Assembly: GCA_030646745.1 (NCBI GenBank)
Contig: JAUSKV010000205.1
Span: 1-19,337, forward strand
DNA: 19,337 bases
Reading direction: 5' to 3'
Origin: Sulfurimonas sp.
GTDB taxonomy: Bacteria; Campylobacterota; Campylobacteria; Campylobacterales; Sulfurimonadaceae
The notes under the pieces are model-generated. The model worked only from the letters and a program-made list of their open reading frames with translations. It was not told where the DNA came from and did not search any database. Shown here one piece after another: positions 1 to 6,520 of this stretch (within the stretch, counting starts at the first letter, position 1; the number at the start of each line of letters is the position of its first letter). Position numbers and translations under genes: made by a program.

Positions 1-2
1 AA

Positions 3-1232
3 GCAGAAAGAATAATCGGGGTATCAGGCGAAGTTGTACAGCATAAGTTTTTAGAACCAAGAAGCACTCCAAATTTTCCATATGCCAAGTTACAAGAGAA
101 TGGTGTAACGAAATGGTTTGATAGAGCATGTGGAAGATTGGGTTATGAGAGCATTCCAACTCCAAGAGCCATACTTTCAACTTCAAAAGAAAAAAGAAAT
201 AGCTGCTCCTACTCAAACTTTTGCGGAAGTTACGGCTGTGCAACGGGAGCAAAAGGGAGTGCAAGAGCGGCGCTTCTAGAGATGTGCGATGCAAAAATTG
301 TTACAGAAGCTTTTGTCTATAAACTAGAGAGTGATGCAAAAAAAATCACCAAAGCCTACTATTATGACGAAAAATTAAATTCACATAGTGTTGAGGCTAA
401 AATCTTTGTTTTGGCTGCCCAAGCCATAGAGAGTTCTCGCCTGCTTTTAAATTCAAAAAACAGATTCTTTCCACATGGCATCGCAAATAACTCAAATCAA
501 GTCGGCAAAAACCTTATTTTCTCAGCCGGAGGAAGCGGTTCTGGGCGGTTTAATTTTGAAAATTTGTCAGAAGAACAGAGAAAAGAGCTGATGCAAACAG
601 GAGTGTTTTTTAACCGCTCTCTTCAACAGTGGTATGAGTATGAAGCATCTGGAATAAAGCGAAAAGGCGGAACAATCGACTTTTTATTTGAACATCAGAA
701 TATCATTCCAAGAGTGAAGAGAGAGTTTTATGATGATGAAGAAAATATCATCTGGGGCGAAGCGTTGGCAAATAAGATTCATAAACGGCTCACCACTTCA
801 AGAGTATTAGCTTTTGAAGTTTTTAATGATTGGCTACCGACTGACGACTGTTTTGTAAGTGTTGACGAAGAGGTTAAAGACAAATTCCACATGCCCGTCG
901 GCGTAATAAATCTCTGGGGACACAAACATGATTTAGAAGTGGGCGAATATTTGGCGAAAAAAGCTGTTGAGGTTTTAAAAGAGATGGGTGCAGAAGAGAT
1001 TCACTCCGGTATCTCATCCTCCCCACCGCCAAATTTAGTAGCCGGCGGATGCAGATTCGGTGCAAATCCGCAAACTTCTGTTTTAGACAAAAACTGCAAA
1101 GCCCATGAGCTGGAAAACCTCTATGTCACAGACGCATCCTTCATGCCGACAGGCGGAAGCGTACCCTACACATGGACAATTTATGCCAACTCTTTTCGTG
1201 TAGCAGATATAATAAAAAAACACTTAGCTTGA
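3..1232 (+). CDS. GMC-family oxidoreductase, 5' end outside window
   Basis: The frame is open from the window edge, so 409 C-terminal residues are seen of a protein that in this family usually has about 530-590. A TTG at 138 is only an internal codon, because readable protein precedes it. GMC enzymes are FAD-dependent oxidases or dehydrogenases of alcohols and sugars. Support comes from a Cys-rich segment ending in GCATGAKGSARAAL (about nt 201-285), which resembles gluconate/fructose dehydrogenase large subunits, then FVLAAQAIESSRLL, then a C-terminal block with CRFGANPQTSVLD and NLYVTDASFMPTGG. The usual catalytic pair looks altered: the His of the HxxGTxR motif aligns with Leu in NLVAGGCRFG, and the final Asn/His before the last Pro is absent in GGSVPYTWTI. 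The substrate is unknown. The FAD-binding N-terminus and any partner gene lie outside the window. The family call is firm; activity is uncertain. Confidence 0.85.
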   Translation, partial: AERIIGVSGEVVQHKFLEPRSTPNFPYAKLQENGVTKWFDRACGRLGYESIPTPRAILSTSKEKRNSCSYSNFCGSYGCATGAKGSARAALLEMCDAKIVTEAFVYKLESDAKKITKAYYYDEKLNSHSVEAKIFVLAAQAIESSRLLLNSKNRFFPHGIANNSNQVGKNLIFSAGGSGSGRFNFENLSEEQRKELMQTGVFFNRSLQQWYEYEASGIKRKGGTIDFLFEHQNIIPRVKREFYDDEENIIWGEALANKIHKRLTTSRVLAFEVFNDWLPTDDCFVSVDEEVKDKFHMPVGVINLWGHKHDLEVGEYLAKKAVEVLKEMGAEEIHSGISSSPPPNLVAGGCRFGANPQTSVLDKNCKAHELENLYVTDASFMPTGGSVPYTWTIYANSFRVADIIKKHLA

Positions 1233-1251
1233 CTTTAACGATTTTTTTTAT

Positions 1252-1272
1252 AGCTTTGTTTCCAAGCTTTTT
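1252..1272 (+). terminator. Weak candidate terminator after the GMC gene
   Basis: AGCTT (1252-1256) pairs with AAGCT (1264-1268) across a 7-nt loop and is followed by a short T run. The stem is only 5 bp, so this is a tentative call. It is supported mainly by its position between a stop codon and a candidate promoter. Confidence 0.3.
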
Positions 1273-1284
1273 AAGAGAAAAGAT

Positions 1285-1290
1285 TATAAA
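1285..1290 (+). promoter_or_regulatory. Candidate -10 box for the formate dehydrogenase gene
   Basis: TATAAA lies 31 nt upstream of the start codon in an AT-rich gap. Campylobacterota sigma-70 promoters are known to rely on the -10 box with little -35 conservation. Transcription would start near 1297, inside the 5' arm of the hairpin described next, so exact use is uncertain. Confidence 0.4.
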
Positions 1291-1291
1291 C

Positions 1292-1314
1292 TCCACGAAT
1301 TCAATTTTTGTGGG
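1292..1314 (+). promoter_or_regulatory. Hairpin over the ribosome-binding region of the formate dehydrogenase gene
   Basis: CCACGAA (1293-1299) pairs with TTTGTGG (1307-1313) across a 7-nt loop, with one G-T wobble and a further possible T-G pair at 1292/1314. The 3' arm holds GTGGG (1310-1314), the only purine-rich Shine-Dalgarno candidate before the ATG at 1321. Folding could therefore limit translation. This is structure read by eye; no regulator is implied. Confidence 0.35.
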
Positions 1315-1320
1315 TATTTT

Positions 1321-3390
1321 ATGGAAAATTTAAAGGTTATCGACAGCGTTTGTACATACTGTGGAGTTGGGTGTGATATTGCTGCGAATGTGAATGTGGC
1401 AGAAAACAGGATTGTGAATATTTTTGCTCATCCGGACGGTGTGGTTTCTCAAGGCAAGCTTTGTATTAAAGGCAAATATGGGTTTGACTTTGTCACATCG
1501 CCAAATCGACTTCGAATTCCAAGAATCAAAAAAACCTTTTTAGAAAAAAATCCTTCCATACAAGGTGCAATTGCGCACTCTTTAAAAGAGTATGATGCAA
1601 CTTGGTTTGAAACAGACCTCGATTGTGCTACAACTGCGGCTGCCATGAAACTCAAAGAAGTTCAAGAAAAACATGGACGAAAAAGCGTCTGCTCTATCGG
1701 CGGGGCAAGAACTTCATGCGAGAGCTCCTACCTATTTCAAAAATTCACCCGTCACACACTGAACTCTCCCCATGTTGACAACTGTGCGAGAGTTTGCCAT
1801 TCACCAAGCCTAAAAGGTATGCGAACAACCATCGGCGAGGGAGCTGCAACCAACCCGTACAACGATATTTACAACTGCGAATTTATGATTGTTATCGGCT
1901 CGAACACGACGGAAGCGCACCCTATTATTGCAAACCGTATTTTGGATGTTGCCCGTGAGCATGACAATTTGGCGGTTTTTGATGTGCGTGAAATCAAGCT
2001 CCACCGCTTTGCAAAATATAAGGCGATTATGACTCATGAGGCGAACCTGCTTATTCTAAACATGTTGGCGTATGTAATCATAAATGAAGAGCTTTACCAT
2101 GAAGATTTTCTGCGTGACAGAACAAAAGGTTTTGAAGAGTTTAAAGAAAAAATTTTAAACGACCCATTCGCGAATCCAAAATATTTTGAACAAATAGAGG
2201 GGTATCAAAGCCTGTCAAAAATGATTCCAAAAATTGCCCGTGAGTATGCGCTCAAAAAGTCTATGATTTTTTGGGGGCTTGGTATTACTGAACATCTTGA
2301 TGGCTCATACGCTGTTATGGCAATAACGCACTTAGCTCTCATGACCGGAAATATAGGAAAAAGCGGAGCGGGACTTATGCCGCTTCGTGGGCAAAACAAT
2401 GTTCAGGGAACCTGTGACATGGGAATGCTTCCCTACTATGCACCCGATTACCAAGAGCCGAAAGAGATTGGTTTGATGACACCTCAACTCGTTGAAGAGA
2501 TGTTGGAAGGTCGTGTAAAAGCACTTTTAAATATCGGCGAAGACATAACACATATCCATCCAAATCTAAATAAAATAGAAAGAGCCATAGAAAATTTGGA
2601 GCTTATTTTTGTTCAGGAACTCTTTATGACAGATGTTGCACAAAAAGCAGATATTGTTGTAGGTGTAAAATCTGCATATGAAAAAACAGGCGTTTACATA
2701 AATGCCATGCGCCGTCTTCACCTCTCTCAACCGCTTGTGCAATCCGACTTGCCGGATGACTGGGAAGTGCTTCAGATGCTCGATAACAAAATGGGCGGAA
2801 GTGCAAAGTACAAAAACTCAAATGAAATTTGGGACGAAGTGCGAGAGGTAGCATACCGCCGTTTTAGCGGTGCGAGTTATGTACGCCTTGAGAGACACAG
2901 AGTACGAGGGCTTCAATGGCCGGTTCACACCGAAGATACGCCGATTTTACACCAATTAGATTTTAGAACTGAGGATGGCTTGGGAGAGTTTCACTACCAC
3001 CAATACAAACTCCGCGGAATGGTCGAAGAGATAAGCTCTAAAACTTTAACAGGGTATCACCTCACAACAGGCAGAACTTTGGCACACTACAACAACGCAG
3101 CACAAACCAAAGAGAGCGAAAAGTTAAACAGCCGTTATGATGAGGATATTTTGCTCGTGAATGAGGGTGACGCTGCGGACTTTACTAGTGAAAAGGTTAT
3201 TCTAAAAACGGAGTTTGGGCAGACAAATCCGCTCACTGTAAAACTCACAGATAAAGTGCAACCAAAGACACTTTTTGTGACTTTTCATCATGCAGTGTCA
3301 AAGATAAATAATCTCTTCGGTGACAAATGTGATGAACTGATTTTAACAGCTGCCTTTAAATCTATAAAAGTAGAAGTTATAAACATCTAA
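1321..3390 (+). CDS. fdhF: Formate dehydrogenase-type molybdopterin oxidoreductase (Cys variant)
   Basis: A 689-residue catalytic subunit that should oxidise formate to CO2 (or the reverse) at a Mo/W bis-molybdopterin centre. A 4Fe-4S ligand set is visible at C11, C14, C18 and C48, followed by K50 of the CIKGKYG motif. The metal ligand is C159 in NCARVCHSPS (codon TGC at 1795-1797, so cysteine and not selenocysteine), next to H160. R356 in LRGQNNVQG matches the formate-binding arginine of E. coli FDH-H. These residues favour formate dehydrogenase over nitrate reductase. The C-terminus (about 570-689) is the molybdopterin-dinucleotide domain. No twin-arginine signal is present, so it is predicted cytoplasmic. 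Length fits the short FDH-H type (about 715), lacking N-terminal ferredoxin domains. No electron-transfer subunit, fdhD or membrane partner lies nearby. The start is the ATG giving the normal N-terminus. The symbol is by similarity only. Confidence 0.88.
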   Translation: MENLKVIDSVCTYCGVGCDIAANVNVAENRIVNIFAHPDGVVSQGKLCIKGKYGFDFVTSPNRLRIPRIKKTFLEKNPSIQGAIAHSLKEYDATWFETDLDCATTAAAMKLKEVQEKHGRKSVCSIGGARTSCESSYLFQKFTRHTLNSPHVDNCARVCHSPSLKGMRTTIGEGAATNPYNDIYNCEFMIVIGSNTTEAHPIIANRILDVAREHDNLAVFDVREIKLHRFAKYKAIMTHEANLLILNMLAYVIINEELYHEDFLRDRTKGFEEFKEKILNDPFANPKYFEQIEGYQSLSKMIPKIAREYALKKSMIFWGLGITEHLDGSYAVMAITHLALMTGNIGKSGAGLMPLRGQNNVQGTCDMGMLPYYAPDYQEPKEIGLMTPQLVEEMLEGRVKALLNIGEDITHIHPNLNKIERAIENLELIFVQELFMTDVAQKADIVVGVKSAYEKTGVYINAMRRLHLSQPLVQSDLPDDWEVLQMLDNKMGGSAKYKNSNEIWDEVREVAYRRFSGASYVRLERHRVRGLQWPVHTEDTPILHQLDFRTEDGLGEFHYHQYKLRGMVEEISSKTLTGYHLTTGRTLAHYNNAAQTKESEKLNSRYDEDILLVNEGDAADFTSEKVILKTEFGQTNPLTVKLTDKVQPKTLFVTFHHAVSKINNLFGDKCDELILTAAFKSIKVEVINI

Positions 3391-3391
3391 C

Positions 3392-3721
3392 ATGAGCAGA
3401 GCCAAAGGAAATCTTGCAGAAGAGTCAGCATGCGGATTTCTTTATGACAAAGGTTTTGCCGTTGTAGAGCGAAACTTTTACAGCCGTTTTGGCGAAATAG
3501 ACATCATTGCAGTAAAAGATAAAGTGTTACACTTTGTTGAGGTAAAAAGCGGTGAAAACTATGAAAGTGCCATCTACAACATCACCCGCTCCAAACTCTC
3601 AAAAATTATCAAAACCGCACAAATTTACATGAGCAAAAACTCTCTTGATTGTGATTTTACTTTTGATGCAATTGTTGTCACCCCTCAAAAAATCTGGCAT
3701 GTAGAAAATATAACACTATGA
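3392..3721 (+). CDS. yraN: YraN/UPF0102 family protein, endonuclease-like fold
   Basis: A small protein of 109 residues beginning 1 nt after the formate dehydrogenase stop, so probably co-transcribed and translationally coupled. The UPF0102 signature is clear: GNLAEESACGFLYDKGF near the N-terminus, then GEIDIIA (about 29-35) and FVEVKSG (about 48-54). The E/D...EVK arrangement is that of PD-(D/E)xK nuclease-like folds, which is why the family is called a predicted endonuclease; its biological role is not established. Length is normal for the family (110-130). In many Campylobacterota I recall this gene near amino acid or thioredoxin genes, so its position after fdhF is not informative about function. 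Confidence 0.85.
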   Translation: MSRAKGNLAEESACGFLYDKGFAVVERNFYSRFGEIDIIAVKDKVLHFVEVKSGENYESAIYNITRSKLSKIIKTAQIYMSKNSLDCDFTFDAIVVTPQKIWHVENITL

Positions 3722-3724
3722 TGT

Positions 3725-3730
3725 TATAAT
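3725..3730 (+). promoter_or_regulatory. Extended -10 promoter for the aldehyde dehydrogenase gene
   Basis: A perfect TATAAT preceded by TG with one base between (TGTTATAAT, 3722-3730) starts 4 nt after the yraN stop. The predicted start of transcription is near 3737, giving a leader of about 30 nt with GGAG at 3757-3760, 6 nt before the ATG. This separates the aldehyde dehydrogenase gene from the upstream pair. Confidence 0.7.
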
Positions 3731-3766
3731 TTTTCAATCAAACAAACAACTATTTCGGAGAATTTT

Positions 3767-5182
3767 ATGCAAGCAAAAATATTTTTTGGCTCGGTTGAAG
3801 CTACAAAAGAGAACATGAGCGAGAGAAAAAGTCCATACAACAGTGAGGTGGTTTCTCTCGCTCCGATTTGTAGTGCGGAAGATGCAAAAAAAGCTTTGCA
3901 AATCGCAAAAGAGGCAGCAAAAGAGGCGAAGAAATCTACGCTTTCACAACGCTGCAACTGGCTTTTGGATGTTGCACAAAAGTTAAAAGAGCATAAAGAG
4001 GATATTGCAAAAACTATAACAGATGAGGTTGGTAAACCAATTACTTTTTCTCGCATAGAAGTGGATAGATGCATTGAAACCGTGACTTTATCGGCAGAGA
4101 CGATGCGAACTGTGCATGGCGAGACAATTAACACAGATGCTATGACGAGCGGCAAAAAAGCTATAGCCTATTTCGTCAGAGAGCCTGCTGGCGTGGTTGT
4201 GGCGATTACTCCTTTTAACTTTCCTCTCAATTTAATCGCACACAAATTAGCACCCGCACTTGTGGCAGGAAATGCAGTCGTACTTAAACCGACTCCGGAA
4301 GCTCCTCTTACGGCTTATAAATTTGCAAAGCTCTTCATTGAAAGTCCCTATGCCGTGGAGAATGCTCTGAGTGTTGTTTATGGCGATGCCGAAGTTGGAA
4401 GTGCCTTGATAACAAGCGATATTCCGAGGGTTATCAGTTTTACGGGGAGTGTTCCTGTTGGAGCGATTATCGCAAAGAATGCAGGAATAAAAAAGATAAG
4501 CTTAGAACTTGGCGGAAATGCAGCGACCTTTATAGATAAAAGTGCAGACCTTTCACATGCCGCTGCTCGTTGTGCTCTGGGTGCCTTTGTAAATTCCGGA
4601 CAGGTTTGTATTTCGCTTCAACGCATTTATGTCCACACTCTCATTTATGATGAATTTGCACTTTTAATGGCAGAGGAGACAAAAAAACTGGTCGTCGGTT
4701 CGCCCTATAATGACGACACTTTTATGGGTCCGCTCATAGACGACGCGGCGGCAGCCCGTGCTATGGGGTGGGTGGAGAGTGCCATAAAAGAGGGAGCAGT
4801 TACACTGCTAAAGCCTCGCCGCGAGGGAAGAATGTTCTATCCATGTGTTATGGCAAATGTAACGGATGAGATGGCGATTATATGTGAAGAAGTTTTTGCA
4901 CCCATCGTTTCACTTGTAAAAGTGGAGAGTTTTGATGATGCGCTTCCTCGCATAAATAACTCTCCTTACGGGCTTCAATTTTCAGTTTTTACAAACGATT
5001 TGGCACTTACAAAACAGGCAATAAGCGAACTTGATGCGGGCGGAATTGTCATAAACGACATGCCGACACTCAGATTTGACATTCAGCCTTACGGTGGAGT
5101 GAAACTTAGCGGCGTAGGTCGAGAGGGTCCAAGATTCGCAATTGAAGAGATGACAGAGATAAAGAGTGTAGTCATTTGTTAA
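3767..5182 (+). CDS. NAD(P)-dependent aldehyde dehydrogenase
   Basis: A 471-residue ALDH-superfamily enzyme, full length for the soluble family, that oxidises an aldehyde to the acid with NAD(P)+. Visible catalytic elements are N151 in TPFNFPLN, the nucleotide-binding FTGSVPVG loop, the general base E247 in LELGGN, the nucleophile C281 in NSGQVCISLQR and the EEVFAPIV motif further on. The GQVCISLQRIYVH wording resembles the branch containing lactaldehyde, phosphonoacetaldehyde and non-phosphorylating glyceraldehyde-3-phosphate dehydrogenases, so the substrate cannot be fixed from sequence. The start is chosen by GGAG at 3757-3760 and the typical N-terminus KIFFGSVEATKE. It has its own promoter. 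No signal peptide or membrane segment is seen, so it is cytoplasmic. Confidence 0.9.
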   Translation: MQAKIFFGSVEATKENMSERKSPYNSEVVSLAPICSAEDAKKALQIAKEAAKEAKKSTLSQRCNWLLDVAQKLKEHKEDIAKTITDEVGKPITFSRIEVDRCIETVTLSAETMRTVHGETINTDAMTSGKKAIAYFVREPAGVVVAITPFNFPLNLIAHKLAPALVAGNAVVLKPTPEAPLTAYKFAKLFIESPYAVENALSVVYGDAEVGSALITSDIPRVISFTGSVPVGAIIAKNAGIKKISLELGGNAATFIDKSADLSHAAARCALGAFVNSGQVCISLQRIYVHTLIYDEFALLMAEETKKLVVGSPYNDDTFMGPLIDDAAAARAMGWVESAIKEGAVTLLKPRREGRMFYPCVMANVTDEMAIICEEVFAPIVSLVKVESFDDALPRINNSPYGLQFSVFTNDLALTKQAISELDAGGIVINDMPTLRFDIQPYGGVKLSGVGREGPRFAIEEMTEIKSVVIC

Positions 5183-5190
5183 ACTTTAGA

Positions 5191-5196
5191 TAAGAT
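5191..5196 (+). promoter_or_regulatory. Possible -10 box for the DUF523-dedA pair
   Basis: TAAGAT lies 51 nt before the DUF523 start, in the only gap that could hold a promoter for this pair. It matches 5 of 6 TATAAT positions. Support is weak, and read-through from the aldehyde dehydrogenase gene is an alternative. Confidence 0.3.
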
Positions 5197-5221
5197 ACAC
5201 ATCAAAAGTTTAATCGATGCG

Positions 5222-5251
5222 ATGGAGAAGTTTAGAATGGTGAATAGATGA
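5222..5251 (+). other. Tiny leader reading frame overlapping the DUF523 start
   Basis: From ATG 5222 a nine-codon frame (MEKFRMVNR) ends at TGA 5249-5251, overlapping the ATG at 5248 in ATGA style. An internal ATG at 5237 has GGAGAAG (5224-5230) well spaced in front, whereas the DUF523 start has no good Shine-Dalgarno of its own. Translation of the short frame could deliver ribosomes to the gene. It may equally be coincidence. Confidence 0.3.
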
Positions 5252-5730
5252 TGAGAAAAAAAGCAATTATCTCTGCTTGTTTATTGGGTGAATTTTGCCG
5301 TTATGACGGCAAAGCAAAGCAGGTAAATGAGATAATTGAAGCTTTTTGTGAATATGAGATTATTCCGTTCTGCCCGGAGGCGCCTCTTTTTGGAACTCCA
5401 AGAGAGCGAATCAGCGTAATTCGTATTAACGGAGAAAACAGAATTGTTACAGATAAAACACAAGAAGATGTAACAGAGACGTTAAAAAATGAAATTAACA
5501 CATTTACAGAAAAAAATTCACATGCGGACGCTATAATTCTAAAATCGAAAAGTCCAAGCTGTGGGTTTGGAACAACTCCGATTTTAAATGAGCAAAAAGA
5601 ACTCATAACATGTGGAAACGGAATCGCTGCACAAATACTATCAAATCTATTTCCTCATGCAAAGATTGTGGACGAAATAGAAGTTATAAACCTCTATAAT
5701 ATAGATAAACAAAAGGGCGCAACTTGTTAG
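5248..5730 (+). CDS. DUF523 family protein
   Basis: A 160-residue member of DUF523, a family of unknown function with conserved cysteines. The family landmarks are all present: SACLLGEFCRYDGKAK near the N-terminus, FCPEAPLFGTPRERISV at about 44-60, and LKSKSPSCGFG at about 97-107. The repeated Cys residues in these motifs suggest metal or cluster binding, but that is inference. Two ATGs sit side by side (5248 and 5251), and either could be the start. The gene overlaps the next one by 7 nt (TTG start at 5724, TAG stop at 5728-5730), so the two are translationally coupled. No signal peptide or transmembrane segment is seen. Confidence 0.82.
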   Translation: MMRKKAIISACLLGEFCRYDGKAKQVNEIIEAFCEYEIIPFCPEAPLFGTPRERISVIRINGENRIVTDKTQEDVTETLKNEINTFTEKNSHADAIILKSKSPSCGFGTTPILNEQKELITCGNGIAAQILSNLFPHAKIVDEIEVINLYNIDKQKGATC

Positions 5731-6278
5731 AAGAATTAGTTACAACATACGGTTACATCGCGATATTTATTGGCACATTTTTGGAGGGAGAAACCATTCT
5801 TGTTATTGGTGGATATCTCGCGCATGAAGGGCATCTTAAATTAGAATGGGTAATTGTTGCTGCCTTCATAGGGACACTCATGGGGGATCAGCTTTTTTAT
5901 TTTATAGGGCGAAAAAAGGGGATGAGCATCTTAGAAAATCGTCCAAAGTGGAAAGAAAAATCGCAATATATTATGGATTTACTACATAAACATAAAGTAT
6001 TATTGATTCTTGGTTTTCGTTTTTTGTATGGAATACGAAATGTAACCCCTTTTCTTATAGGTGCGAGTGGCATCCCTCCAAAAGTATTTATTCCTCTTAA
6101 TTTTCTTGGGGCACTTGTCTGGGCAATTAGTATCGGTGCATTAGGATATATCTTAGGAAATACTATCGAATTGTTTTTAGATAAAGCAAAGCACTATCAA
6201 ATTGCGATTATTTTAACTCTTATTGCCATAGGAACTGCTATGTGGCTATGGCGCTCTTTCAGAAGAAAAGAGGAATAA
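5724..6278 (+). CDS. DedA/VTT-domain membrane protein
   Basis: A 184-residue integral membrane protein of the DedA (SNARE-associated, VTT) family, whose members have been linked to lipid flipping and envelope maintenance. Hydrophobic segments lie at about 8-28, 42-60, 90-106, 126-150 and 156-175, separated by charged loops. The GFRFLYGIRNVTPFLIGASG stretch matches the family's R-x3-G-x-R re-entrant region, and FLEGETILVIGGYLA matches the first re-entrant loop with an acidic residue. The start must be TTG at 5724, since the first in-frame ATG lies far inside; AAAGGG a few bases upstream serves as ribosome-binding site. It overlaps DUF523 by 7 nt. The 3' end is followed 18 nt later by repeat copy 1. 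Confidence 0.85.
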   Translation: MLEELVTTYGYIAIFIGTFLEGETILVIGGYLAHEGHLKLEWVIVAAFIGTLMGDQLFYFIGRKKGMSILENRPKWKEKSQYIMDLLHKHKVLLILGFRFLYGIRNVTPFLIGASGIPPKVFIPLNFLGALVWAISIGALGYILGNTIELFLDKAKHYQIAIILTLIAIGTAMWLWRSFRRKEE

Positions 6279-6296
6279 GCGCGTAAAACACTTTGT

Positions 6297-6462
6297 AATT
6301 CTCGAAAAACAAAGTTTTACTAAAGAAACATTTTCGCTCTGCGAAAAGCGATTCTCTTGTTTTCGTAGCTTTAGGGACTTTAGTCCCTTCCACTAAAACG
6401 GACTCATTCTGTGCTTTTATATGGCACAGAACACACGTGTTCGTTTTAGTGCGTAACATCAG
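6297..6462 (+). repeat. Structured dispersed repeat, copy 1 (166 bp)
   Basis: Shares with copies 2 and 3 the left end AATTCTCGAAAAAC, the core CTAAAGAAACATTTTC and AAAAGCGATTCTCTTGTTTT, and the right end GTTTTAGTGCGTAACATCAG. This copy has the most secondary structure. AAAAC/GTTTT pair near the left end, TTTTCGC/GCGAAAA form a 7-bp stem in the core, and AGGGAC/GTCCCT pair at 6373-6388. The outer arms CACTAAAACGGA (6391-6402) and TTCGTTTTAGTG (6440-6451) enclose a second hairpin, TTCTGTGC (6407-6414) with GCACAGAA (6424-6431). Where copies 2 and 3 have only CGCG between the arms, this one has 37 nt. It fills the gap between dedA and the alaS promoter. No coding frame is apparent. Confidence 0.85.
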
Positions 6463-6484
6463 AGAAATAAGTGCTATTTTAAGG

Positions 6485-6490
6485 TATAAT
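6485..6490 (+). promoter_or_regulatory. Promoter -10 box for the alaS operon
   Basis: A perfect TATAAT starts 23 nt after the end of repeat copy 1 and 36 nt before the chosen alaS start. Predicted transcription start is near 6497. Any -35 contact would fall at about 6462-6467, on the edge of the repeat. Confidence 0.7.
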
Positions 6491-6507
6491 CGCGCAATTT
6501 TTATACT

Positions 6508-6513
6508 AAGAGA
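6508..6513 (+). promoter_or_regulatory. Ribosome-binding site that decides the alaS start
   Basis: AAGAGA lies 7 nt before ATG 6521 and only 1 nt before ATG 6515, favouring 6521. A longer in-frame extension back to 6437 runs through repeat copy 1 and the promoter, and has no counterpart in alanyl-tRNA synthetases. Confidence 0.6.
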
Positions 6514-6520
6514 AATGATT

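Noticed and set aside
1795..1797. Possible selenocysteine at the formate dehydrogenase active site
   Set aside because: The codon is TGC (cysteine), not TGA, and the frame is uninterrupted.
3724..4155. Minus-strand frame of 143 codons opposite the aldehyde dehydrogenase
   Set aside because: It is a shadow of a clearly conserved gene, with biased Ser/Phe/Ala content and no start signals.
6437..6520. Upstream extension of alaS to 6437
   Set aside because: It crosses the repeat and the TATAAT box and has no match to the family N-terminus; AAGAGA at 6508 points to ATG 6521.
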